Under the pieces are notes generated by a model. That model was not told where the DNA came from, searched no databases, and saw nothing but the letters and a program-made list of their open reading frames with translations. Below are positions 16,709 through 23,871 of a stretch of 64,000 nt of DNA, in pieces. The position numbers were made by a program, and so were the translations under genes. Position 1 is the stretch's first letter. Every line of letters begins with the position of its first letter. Source of the stretch: Slackia piriformis YIT 12062 (lineage in GTDB: Bacteria; Actinomycetota; Coriobacteriia; Coriobacteriales; Eggerthellaceae); the NCBI RefSeq assembly GCF_000296445.1, contig NZ_JH815198.1, forward strand, positions 732,975 through 796,974. The letters are read 5' to 3'.

Positions 16709-16978
16709 TCATAAGTCATATTGCTTCCTTACATCAGCGGTGAGCGTCTTGGCGTCCCTTGAGCATCCGGATTCGATATCGGATATGCCTTTGTCGACGA
16801 TGGCGTAAAGCTGAGCCCTTGCAGCTTCGGGGCGCAGGCCTTCATGTATTTCGGAAGACATGGAAACAAGGGTTTCCTTCCCGTTCTTCGTTACGATTGC
16901 GGGAGCTTGTGCGGCATGCCCCGGTTCGGCGAACGCGGCGGCGTCTTTCATGTCCCTGATGGGAACGCAAATAGGCAT
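16709..16978 (-). CDS. Phd/YefM-family antitoxin without adjacent toxin
   Basis: The 89-residue protein fits the Phd/YefM antitoxin fold: N-terminal MPICVPIRDMKDAAAFAE and IVTKNGKETLVSMS, the DNA-binding half, with a C-terminal tail that would bind a toxin. The ribosome site AAGGAGA is five bases before the ATG. Downstream only 76 bases remain before the stop of the Trm9-like gene, so no Doc, YoeB or ParE toxin is encoded there. A 9-bp-arm inverted repeat directly upstream is the expected autoregulatory operator. It may be the survivor of a decayed module or may act in trans. Confidence 0.75.
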   Translation of the reverse strand: MPICVPIRDMKDAAAFAEPGHAAQAPAIVTKNGKETLVSMSSEIHEGLRPEAARAQLYAIVDKGISDIESGCSRDAKTLTADVRKQYDL

Positions 16979-16989
16979 GGCTCTCCTTC

Positions 16990-17025
16990 TTATGCGACGT
17001 CTTGCTATTTCAGAATGTCGCATAA
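16990..17025. promoter_or_regulatory. inverted repeat, probable Phd operator
   Basis: Perfect arms TTATGCGAC (16990-16998) and GTCGCATAA (17017-17025) are separated by 18 bases, a little over one and a half helical turns. It lies 11 bases upstream of the phd start and within the 110-base gap shared with the divergent gene at 17089, so bound antitoxin could affect both. Confidence 0.6.
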
Positions 17026-17088
17026 TTACGGGATTACATCAATGCTGATTGGAGAATATGCGCAGCGAACGTTGAGAGGATGATGGAA

Positions 17089-17937
17089 ATGGGTCTTGAT
17101 GCGTACGTGACTTGCAATTGCTTCGAGGAGGGGAAGCTTTCGAATCCGCCGGAGCCCTTCACGATGGACGATGTGTATCGTGACGAGGAAGGCTTCCTCT
17201 GCTCTCATATGCTGGACAGTTTGCGAAAAAGTCTTGGTTACTCTGATTATATAGATCGTCATGCCGCGCTTAACGATCGCTTTCACGATTGGGTCGATCA
17301 TGCCTGCGAGCATGAGGATGGCGAATATTGTAGCGAATGGGTGGGTAACTGGGCCGGAGCGAGGGAATTCCAATCTGTCGTCGAGGAGTTGGGCGGCAAC
17401 GATAGATACCCGGTTCTCAGCGGCCTTATTCCCGATAGCAACGGCGGGTGTTTTCCTGCGGAGCTTGCGAAAAAGGCAATAGAGGAGATTGACGATTTGG
17501 TCGAATCTGCAAGAGGTCTCGTCTTCAATTCGTTGGTTTGCGAGGATTCGGAAAGCCCAATTTGGTCCTGCGCAGATCATGCGTCTCATCCTATCTTGAT
17601 GGGTCCTGGTTTCGAAATGGGCATGGAGGGGAATGCGGCGTATTTCGTGGACGGCAAGGGCCGCACGTTGAAGAGCCGAAGATTCAGGCAAGACCCAATA
17701 GGACTCGAGGGAGAGAATGGCTCTCAGGAAATGGCGATCACGCTCCATGAAACGGGGGAGCGTATTCGTTCTTTCGATTCGATTGGTCCACATGGCGCAC
17801 CTAAAGTAGCCAGAGAGTTTTGGGTGGAACCTCGGGAGGCTCCCTTCATGTACGAGGGGCGTTACTACAGGGCGGAGCGTATCAGGTCGCTTCTGGTTGC
17901 GTCCGTGGAGACGGGAAACCCGATTCGGTGGTGTTAA
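17089..17937 (+). CDS. conserved hypothetical protein (GLDAYVTCNC family)
   Basis: The 282-residue soluble protein begins MGLDAYVTCNCFEEGKLSNPPEP and contains CEHEDGEYCSEWVGNWAGAREFQ. I recall similar openings (MGxDxYxxCxCxxxG) in uncharacterised proteins of actinobacteria, but no function is known to me. Cys and His near the N-terminus (CNC; HACEHEDGEYC) might bind metal. GAGAGGA lies eight bases before the chosen ATG; two nearer ATGs (17080, 17083) are in frame. It is divergent from the lone antitoxin and may share its operator. GC content is lower than in the housekeeping regions, consistent with an accessory island. Confidence 0.6.
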   Translation: MGLDAYVTCNCFEEGKLSNPPEPFTMDDVYRDEEGFLCSHMLDSLRKSLGYSDYIDRHAALNDRFHDWVDHACEHEDGEYCSEWVGNWAGAREFQSVVEELGGNDRYPVLSGLIPDSNGGCFPAELAKKAIEEIDDLVESARGLVFNSLVCEDSESPIWSCADHASHPILMGPGFEMGMEGNAAYFVDGKGRTLKSRRFRQDPIGLEGENGSQEMAITLHETGERIRSFDSIGPHGAPKVAREFWVEPREAPFMYEGRYYRAERIRSLLVASVETGNPIRWC

Positions 17938-18330
17938 TGGCTCATTGATGCCATCAATTGCAGGCGCTTTGATCTCTCGTACAAATGATTATCAAGTTCC
18001 GATTGACCCATCTGATGATGCTTAACCGCACGGCCAACTTTTTGAGAATTATTGCTCTAAGGCCGCGCTGTAAGGGAAGGGTGCATTGGGGTTTACTGCA
18101 ATTTTTCGTAAGGTCTCAAATGGGAATTTATGGGTGTAAATGCCTTTCTAGCAAGGGATGCGAAGAGCGCTATCCGCGACAAGAATCGCACACTTTGTGT
18201 GGGTATGGAATTTTGGATGTGGTCAGGTTTCTTGCCGGTTTCGCTTCGTAAATCATCTATGCAGTTAAGTCGGTATTTAAGATGTGATATTTTGAAGATG
18301 CATTTATAAACCTGTTTAGGGAGTCCCTGT
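17938..18330. other. 393-base AT-richer region upstream of the restriction gene
   Basis: No recognisable gene is seen. An 88-codon frame starting at 17985 is unlike any family I know and ends before the restriction gene. The last 80 bases are AT-rich and should carry the promoter; AGGGAG before the ATG at 18331 is the ribosome site. Confidence 0.4.
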
Positions 18331-19020
18331 ATGTCCGACATTCACCACGGTTACGGTCTCGATTGGATTGACGAAGACGCGCTTTATGAAGTTGTTAAGC
18401 ATGTTTTTGAAAATTCGATTGAGAAGGCGAAGTCATCCAAGCTGTCCGCTCCACCCGATCCGTTCACCATTGCTGCTCAGGCAGTTTTATTTGGACAGCC
18501 AGCGGATAGCATGATGGCTTTCGAGAAACTTAGGGGTGTAAACAAAACCATTTCCAATGCGGTTGGTAATCTTCATCAGAGCGTCCTTGGTTTAGCGGAC
18601 GGGTGGGATAATCTTGGCTCGAATGGCGGTGTCGTTGATTTAATCGTGCATGAAACTCCCTATTCGAAGCCTGTTCACGTTGAGGTGAAAAATAGATACA
18701 ACACCATCAAAGCTTCCGATGAAAAGGATATATGGGATAAGCTAGATATGCTCGCGCGAACAAATGCAAGCGTTTCTTATCTGGTTCAAATTGTGCCAAA
18801 AGTCCCCGTTAGGTACGACAAGCCGTGGAGGGTCTCGGGACGTCCCGAGCGCGATAACGTACGGTGTTGCGATGGAGCTACGGCATATACGTGGGCCTTC
18901 GGTCGGGAGACCGCTCTCGAGGAACTGTATGATGTCTTTCCTGACATATTGAGCGATGTTATTCATAGCGACTACGATAAAAGCGGAATGATGAAGTATT
19001 ACTCGATAAGTATGCCTTAA
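18331..19020 (+). CDS. type II restriction endonuclease, Eco47II/Sau96I family
   Basis: The 229-residue protein matches the Eco47II-type restriction endonuclease family: DPFTIAAQAVLFG, NKTISNAVGNLHQSVLGLADGWDNLG and HVEVKNRYNTIKASDEKDIWDKLD. The PD-(D/E)XK catalytic set is D103 (VVDLIV), E118 and K120 (VEVK). Characterised relatives cut GGNCC, so that site is predicted here, not shown. The cognate m5C methyltransferase follows 71 bases downstream on the same strand, so restriction comes before modification and the palindrome between them probably sets relative expression. The gene is clearly AT-richer than its chromosomal surroundings. Confidence 0.85.
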   Translation: MSDIHHGYGLDWIDEDALYEVVKHVFENSIEKAKSSKLSAPPDPFTIAAQAVLFGQPADSMMAFEKLRGVNKTISNAVGNLHQSVLGLADGWDNLGSNGGVVDLIVHETPYSKPVHVEVKNRYNTIKASDEKDIWDKLDMLARTNASVSYLVQIVPKVPVRYDKPWRVSGRPERDNVRCCDGATAYTWAFGRETALEELYDVFPDILSDVIHSDYDKSGMMKYYSISMP

Positions 19021-19046
19021 TCTCATTTATCTTAGTATCTATCTGA

Positions 19047-19086
19047 TAATATAATAACCTTTACATAGGCAAAGGTTATTATATTA
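19047..19086. promoter_or_regulatory. 16-bp-arm palindrome between restriction and methyltransferase genes
   Basis: Arms TAATATAATAACCTTT (19047-19062) and AAAGGTTATTATATTA (19071-19086) are perfectly complementary around an 8-base spacer. The right arm ends five bases before the methyltransferase ATG. It is too AT-rich and lacks a following T tract for a classic terminator. It can be a DNA operator for the HTH domain of the methyltransferase, or an RNA hairpin hiding the translation start. Confidence 0.7.
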
Positions 19087-19091
19087 GGTGA

Positions 19092-20357
19092 ATGATGCAA
19101 TTGCAGTTCGTAAGTGTTACCGCCGCAGCAAAGGCTCTTGACGTTTCGGCCGATACGATTCGCAGATGGAATAAGCTCGGACTTATTAAGGCAACGCGTG
19201 ACAAGAACGGGAAAAGGCTTTTTAACCTAAAAGAAATTCAGCGCCTGCAGCGTAAACTGAATGGCGAAGGTGAAGAAGCTTCATTTAGGGTTCTTAAAGA
19301 AGATAGTGCTATTGAAAAAGCTACTTGCATTGATTTGTTTGCGGGTGCAGGCGGAACAGCGCTTGGCTTCGCAAACGCCGGTTTATCTCACGTGTATTTG
19401 AATGAGTTCAATGCGAAAGCAGCTGCAACCCTAAGAAATAATAGCAAAAAGCAAAATCTCGGTTGGAATGTTGACGATAGAGATATTAGAGATGTCTCAT
19501 TTAAAGGGATGAAGGCCGAAGTGATCCAGGCGGGATTTCCGTGTCAAGCGTTTAGCTATGCTGGAAAATCTCGAGGATTTAATGACACTCGAGGAACTTT
19601 GTTTTTTGAATTTGCACGTGCGATCGAAGAGGTTCGTCCTAAGATTGCCATTGGTGAAAATGTGCGAGGTCTTTTGAGGCACGATGAAGGTCGTACGCTG
19701 GAAACGATGCTGAATACCCTTGATGAGCTTGGGTATTATGTAAATTACCGAGTGTTACGCGCCCAGTATCTCGATGTTCCCCAGAAACGTGAACGTTTGA
19801 TTATCTTTGCCGTTAGGAAGGATTTGAGTTGTCCTATCCTTTTCCCTCGGGAAAAGGATTACTTCATTTCTCTTCGCGAGGCTTTAAAAGATTGTCCCGC
19901 TTCAGATGGGCAGCAATATCCGGAAAAGAAAAAAGCGGTTATGGACTTGGTTCCCGAAGGTGGCTGTTGGCGCGATTTGCCTGACGACATTGCGAGGGAA
20001 TATATGGGCGGCAGCTATTATCTGGGGGGTGGCAAGACGGGTATGGCACGACGTCTCTCGTGGGATTATCCCAGCTTAACCCTGACTTGCTCACCAGCTC
20101 AAAAGCAAACCGAGAGATGTCATCCTTCAGAGACGAGACCGTTAAATATACGTGAATATGCCAGGATACAGACTTTTCCTGACGAGTGGGAATTTACTGG
20201 TGGAATATCAGACCAGTATAAGCAGATTGGCAATGCCGTTCCGGTTAATCTTGGGTACCACATTGGTCGCTGCGTCCTAGCATCACTCGGTTACATTGAG
20301 CGCACCGAAGACATGGAGCAGGTTTGTCCCATTGTGCTGAATCATGAAGGAAGATAG
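19092..20357 (+). CDS. DNA (cytosine-5-)-methyltransferase with N-terminal MerR-like HTH
   Basis: The 421-residue enzyme methylates cytosine at C5 to protect the host from the upstream nuclease. Residues ~6-55 form a MerR/excisionase-type HTH (VTAAAKALDVSADTIRRWNKLGLIKATRDKNGKRLF compresses to the usual pattern). The methyltransferase follows: motif I IDLFAGAGGTALGF, motif IV GFPCQAFSYAG with catalytic C151, motif VI IGENVRGLL, motif VIII PQKRERLIIF, and motifs IX-X ending YKQIGNAVPV. The pattern fits M.Eco47II/M.Sau96I-type enzymes (GGNCC, predicted). ATG at 19095 is also possible; AGGTGA abuts the start. The HTH beside a perfect palindrome suggests autoregulation. Confidence 0.9.
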   Translation: MMQLQFVSVTAAAKALDVSADTIRRWNKLGLIKATRDKNGKRLFNLKEIQRLQRKLNGEGEEASFRVLKEDSAIEKATCIDLFAGAGGTALGFANAGLSHVYLNEFNAKAAATLRNNSKKQNLGWNVDDRDIRDVSFKGMKAEVIQAGFPCQAFSYAGKSRGFNDTRGTLFFEFARAIEEVRPKIAIGENVRGLLRHDEGRTLETMLNTLDELGYYVNYRVLRAQYLDVPQKRERLIIFAVRKDLSCPILFPREKDYFISLREALKDCPASDGQQYPEKKKAVMDLVPEGGCWRDLPDDIAREYMGGSYYLGGGKTGMARRLSWDYPSLTLTCSPAQKQTERCHPSETRPLNIREYARIQTFPDEWEFTGGISDQYKQIGNAVPVNLGYHIGRCVLASLGYIERTEDMEQVCPIVLNHEGR

Positions 20358-21549
20358 CTTGAACAACACGTCGTCTAATTCTTTGGTTGACCTGGTAAAC
20401 GATTTGATTGCCTCAGGAAAAGAAGGATCCTACTGGGATTTCAAGCTTGAATGGCATCATGACAACGGAGATCTTGTTCACGATGTTATCTGCTTGGCAA
20501 ATAACCCTGAAGCCCGTAGAGCTTATTTGATTTTTGGTGTTGATGATGAAAGCTATCAAATAGTGGGCATCAATGAAAACGCAAGCAAAAGAAAGAACAC
20601 TCAGCAGCTCATAGACACGTTGCATTCGGCCATTTGGGCAGAAACTTATCCACGGGTTGAAGTTACTACGGTGCATCTGGCTTGCCGCAATATCGACATC
20701 ATAACGATTGATCCAGATTGGCATATCTTGCCATATTTTTTGATAAAGGATTTCGGAAGAGGGAAGCAGACTGTTCGTGCGGGCGCGATTTATTCAAGGT
20801 CTCAAGACGTAAATGTTGGGAAAAACGAAACTGCTCCTGCTTTAGTTGCCGAAAGATTGTGGCGAAATAGGTTTGGCTTGGACAAAACACCATTGCAGCG
20901 GATTGCCTGCTTGATGAGCAATCCTGAAAAATGGGAGAAAACCTCTCCGTCTTGTATTCATGACGACATCGCATTCGCAAGCTGTTTTTATCACAGGGAC
21001 TATCCTGAGTTTACTATCGCCAGAACTCCTGATGAGGATAGGGATGCCTATGAATACTTCATGCTTGCTAGCCCTTATTTCAGGGAACCTTCTTGGTGGA
21101 CGACGCGTTTTTATTATCATCAGACGATGTTGCGCGAAATCCACGGGGCTTACTCCGACCATCTTTACATTCCCATTCCTACGGCAAGTATGTTGAGCTC
21201 TCCTAGGTCGGAATGGAGTGATGGATGGCTTCCTCCGAATTATGGATTCTATTGTCAGGATTCAATAGAAATCAAAATGCTTGAGTTTGATTTGGGTAAA
21301 GAAGGGCATTCATTAGCATGGGTTCGGGATAGACTGCTGCGTATGATTCCGGTATTCAGATCTGAAGAGGAGCGTACGGGCTTCGAGTCGTGGCTTTGTT
21401 CTGAATGGGATAGGTTCCGCTGTTCCTGGGATGTTCAGGATACTGTATTTCCTGAACTTAAAAATGACTATGGGAAAGATCTTGTGAGGCAGGCGAAAAT
21501 GTCAGCAACAATTGTAGACTTTCTAACCGAGTATCGAAGCCTTGCATAA
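20344..21549 (+). CDS. Schlafen AlbA_2-domain protein linked to the R-M system
   Basis: The 401-residue protein begins with an AlbA_2 (Schlafen-type, putative DNA/RNA-binding) domain: GKEGSYWDFKLEWH, DLVHDVICLANN, AYLIFGVDDESYQIVGI and TQQLIDTLHSAIW, roughly residues 20-150. The C-terminal ~250 residues, Trp/Tyr-rich, are not recognised. It overlaps the methyltransferase by 14 bases in another frame, so translation is coupled and the three genes form one unit. Other AlbA_2/Schlafen-like proteins occur in phage-defence loci, and an accessory defence role is inferred. It shares the AT-rich composition of the R-M genes. Confidence 0.72.
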   Translation: MKEDSLNNTSSNSLVDLVNDLIASGKEGSYWDFKLEWHHDNGDLVHDVICLANNPEARRAYLIFGVDDESYQIVGINENASKRKNTQQLIDTLHSAIWAETYPRVEVTTVHLACRNIDIITIDPDWHILPYFLIKDFGRGKQTVRAGAIYSRSQDVNVGKNETAPALVAERLWRNRFGLDKTPLQRIACLMSNPEKWEKTSPSCIHDDIAFASCFYHRDYPEFTIARTPDEDRDAYEYFMLASPYFREPSWWTTRFYYHQTMLREIHGAYSDHLYIPIPTASMLSSPRSEWSDGWLPPNYGFYCQDSIEIKMLEFDLGKEGHSLAWVRDRLLRMIPVFRSEEERTGFESWLCSEWDRFRCSWDVQDTVFPELKNDYGKDLVRQAKMSATIVDFLTEYRSLA

Positions 21550-22186
21550 GCGGGCATATCGATTTTCGTCATTTGCTCGCTAGAGTTGAAGGTGGTGCGT
21601 TACGGCATTCGGAGACTTAAGGGAGATGCGCTCTTCTCTTGCGATTCTCAGTGTTTTATTCCCTCAGGTTCGTAAGCATGTTTGTCAACACTGATTTGAA
21701 AAGCGCGAAAAGCTTGATTCAGGTTGCTTTGTGAACGGAATCCGCCGAAGAGGGTATCATCATTAGGTATACGTTGAAGCGAATGCGTGGGCGACATTCA
21801 TCGGGATTAACGAAGGGGTTGAGCCGTTGTCTAAGACGGCATCGTGAACGACTCCGTGGTTGCGCATGAACGATCATGTCGGAAAAGATGCTATTGTATT
21901 TCAATCCTCGATTTCCCGCTGCTCGATTCGATCGAGGCGCGTTTTTTCTGATATTGCCGGCGATTCTGCGGAAAGAATGTGTGAAGCTTTGTTTGCTGGG
22001 GATAAAGGCGCCCGAGGGCACCGCGAAGATTGTAAATGAGATTAGATAGGTTCGGATTTGGCATTCTCTCTGAATGACGCGATGGCGCTGGGCATAGTCC
22101 TATCGAAAACTGTAAGCGACAAATACTCCTGGCGGCACTTGTTCAAGTGGCAGGTAAGTCAACAATAAGGCAAGGAGAACGGGGCG
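21550..22186. other. 637-base region of apparent gene decay
   Basis: No complete gene is found. A short open stretch at 22046-22168 has protein-like character (ends DKYSWRHLFKWQVSQQ) but no start, and resembles the tail of a lost gene. The surrounding sequence is AT-richer than the chromosome average and full of stops, as expected at the edge of a foreign island. Confidence 0.4.
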
Positions 22187-22450
22187 ATGCCAACACTTAG
22201 CGAACGCTCGTTCGAATCAATTGCGAAGATGTTTATAGGCGACGAGGGGGAGTTGTCCTGTTACTTGTCCGACCCACAGATAGTGGCATTTTCCAATAAT
22301 AATTTTGGTTTTCAGGATATTTACCAAGGTGGTAATGCTCCCACTAGATGAAGGTACGCTGCTGAAAAGATAGCTAGCGTTGAGTCGAGCGGAAACTCGC
22401 TGAAGCTTCTCAAAGAAAGGGCGCCGGAGGTCTTCCAGCGCCCTTGTTAA
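22187..22450 (+). pseudogene. truncated gene with in-frame TGA, possibly abortive-infection-like
   Basis: AAGGAG precedes an ATG opening 54 codons (MPTLSERSFESIAKMF..., FSNNNFGFQDIY...NAPTR) that end in TGA at 22349-22351. The same frame continues for 32 codons with plausible protein sequence (RYAAEKIASVESSGNSLKLL) to TAA at 22448. The TGA probably replaces TGG, since TRWRYAAEKI would read naturally. I have a faint recollection of similar N-termini in AbiJ-like abortive infection proteins, which I cannot confirm. The gene is also cut short at its 3' end by the terminator of the convergent operon. Confidence 0.5.
22411..22445 (-). terminator. terminator of the 4Fe-4S/ATP-grasp operon
   Basis: On the minus strand an 8-bp stem AAGGGCGC / GCGCCCTT, extended after one mismatch by three more pairs, is followed by TTCTTTG. 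It lies 32 bases beyond the ATP-grasp stop codon. Confidence 0.7.
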
Positions 22451-22476
22451 ATCCTGTGCTATCTGGCGGTCAAGCC

Positions 22477-23862
22477 TTAATCGATTTCAGCATCAACCCA
22501 AATAGTCGCAGCGGTAATCCCGCCGGTCTTCTTGGAAATCACCGGCTCGGGTCCCAGGCGGCTGAAGACGCCGGTGAAGCGGCCGTTGTAGAGGTACAGG
22601 CCCGACAGGTTGGCGTAGGGCTGCGGCTCTGCCGTGTAATCGCCCTCTTCGCCGCGCAGGGGGAGTGCCATGGTGCGGTGCGGGGTGCAGTAATGCTGCA
22701 CAATAAACGGCGCACCGGCCGCGCCGTTGGCGTAGCGGTCTATGATCTGCGCCCATTCTTCGTCGGAGAAGTCCAATCCCGCATACACGTCTTTGCTGCC
22801 GTACGCATCCACGGGCTTGATGATCCAGTTTTCGCGGTCGCGCTTTACGGCATCCAAGTCCACTTCATTATCGTTCAGAAACGCCGTGAACGGCACGGTG
22901 GCTTCCACGAAGGCGTTCTCTTCGTCGGTCAGAAGAGCCTTTGTCTCGGGCTTGAACAGCACCTGGAAAATCTGCTTGTCGTGCACCAGATGCCCCGCGA
23001 AGCTGCCGATCAGCGCCACCTTGCGTGCACGCACGGCTTCGATCAGCGGCTGCGAAGCCTCCCAGTTGTCGATGATGTCGTTGGTCACGCTGCGGCGCCA
23101 AATGGCGTCGATTGGTGCATTGTCGCGGCCGTAGAACGCCTTGCGGCCAATGAGGCGACCGTCTTCATACGCCAGATCGCGCACGTCATAGACCGAGCAT
23201 TCAATGCCGCGCTCGGCGAACAGCTTGGAGAAGATCTTGAACTCTTCGGTAATGGCGTTTTCCAAAAAGTCCACGATGGCAATGTGCGGGTTTTCCACCT
23301 TGAACGCATAGGTGTCGTAAATCGAAAGGAACTCGTCCACCCAGCCGGGGAACAGCGCCTTATCGCAGGTGGCAAGCTTGTGCTGCTCAGCAAACGCCTG
23401 GTAGGCACCGCAGCCCTGCATGCTTGCCGTGATCTCGCGGTTTTCGTTCATGCCGCTGGAGCCGTCTGCGTTGAACTCGCAGAACTTCGCGGTCATGGCG
23501 TCTTCGTCCAGGAACATGTCCACGCGAGCGAAGGGCAGAATGGCATCGTAGTCACGCGACAGCAGGATCAAATCAACCAGGCGCTCGTCGATGTCGTATA
23601 CATGGCGGTATTCGGGGTTTTCCAGATACTCGCGCATGACCTTCACCAGAATGCGGTGCGTGGTTTCGGAGGCGTATTTGAAGTAGTCGTAGGTCTTCTG
23701 GTCGAAGAAGCGCGGCACGTAGGAGGAGTTCACCACGGTGCCGTGATAGATCGCGGTGGAATGCTCCATATGATTGCGCGCGGCTTTCATGCCTTGCACA
23801 TCGCCGTCAAGCGCCGCTACGTGCTGCAGATATTCGTCGGTATAGGCTTTGTTCGCGTTCAT
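22477..23862 (-). CDS. glutathionylspermidine synthase-like ATP-grasp ligase
   Basis: The 461-residue protein resembles the C-terminal synthase half of glutathionylspermidine synthases and other circularly permuted ATP-grasp enzymes. The pre-ATP-grasp segment KFCEFNADGSSGMNENRE fits the family's ExNxDxxxxxxE pattern. ATP-binding parts include WIIKPVDAYGSKDVYAG and PFIVQHYC, with the end GPEPVISKKTGGITAATIW. Such enzymes form an amide between a carboxylate and an amine; the substrates here are unknown, and actinobacteria of this type are not known to make glutathionylspermidine. The start has GGAGAG upstream and lies nine bases after the stop of the 4Fe-4S gene, so the pair is an operon. It might ligate a thiol peptide, polyamine or cell-wall amine. 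Confidence 0.75.
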   Translation of the reverse strand: MNANKAYTDEYLQHVAALDGDVQGMKAARNHMEHSTAIYHGTVVNSSYVPRFFDQKTYDYFKYASETTHRILVKVMREYLENPEYRHVYDIDERLVDLILLSRDYDAILPFARVDMFLDEDAMTAKFCEFNADGSSGMNENREITASMQGCGAYQAFAEQHKLATCDKALFPGWVDEFLSIYDTYAFKVENPHIAIVDFLENAITEEFKIFSKLFAERGIECSVYDVRDLAYEDGRLIGRKAFYGRDNAPIDAIWRRSVTNDIIDNWEASQPLIEAVRARKVALIGSFAGHLVHDKQIFQVLFKPETKALLTDEENAFVEATVPFTAFLNDNEVDLDAVKRDRENWIIKPVDAYGSKDVYAGLDFSDEEWAQIIDRYANGAAGAPFIVQHYCTPHRTMALPLRGEEGDYTAEPQPYANLSGLYLYNGRFTGVFSRLGPEPVISKKTGGITAATIWVDAEID

Positions 23863-23871
23863 GCGTCTCTC

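Noticed and set aside
16640-16719. A minus-strand frame from ATG at 16717-16719 overlapping the end of phd, as a toxin start would
   Set aside because: It runs antisense into the Trm9-like gene and shows no Doc, RelE or ParE features; at best a toxin remnant.
18331-22450. Integrase or att-site direct repeats bounding the R-M island
   Set aside because: No recombinase gene and no convincing flanking direct repeats were seen, so the mode of acquisition is unknown.
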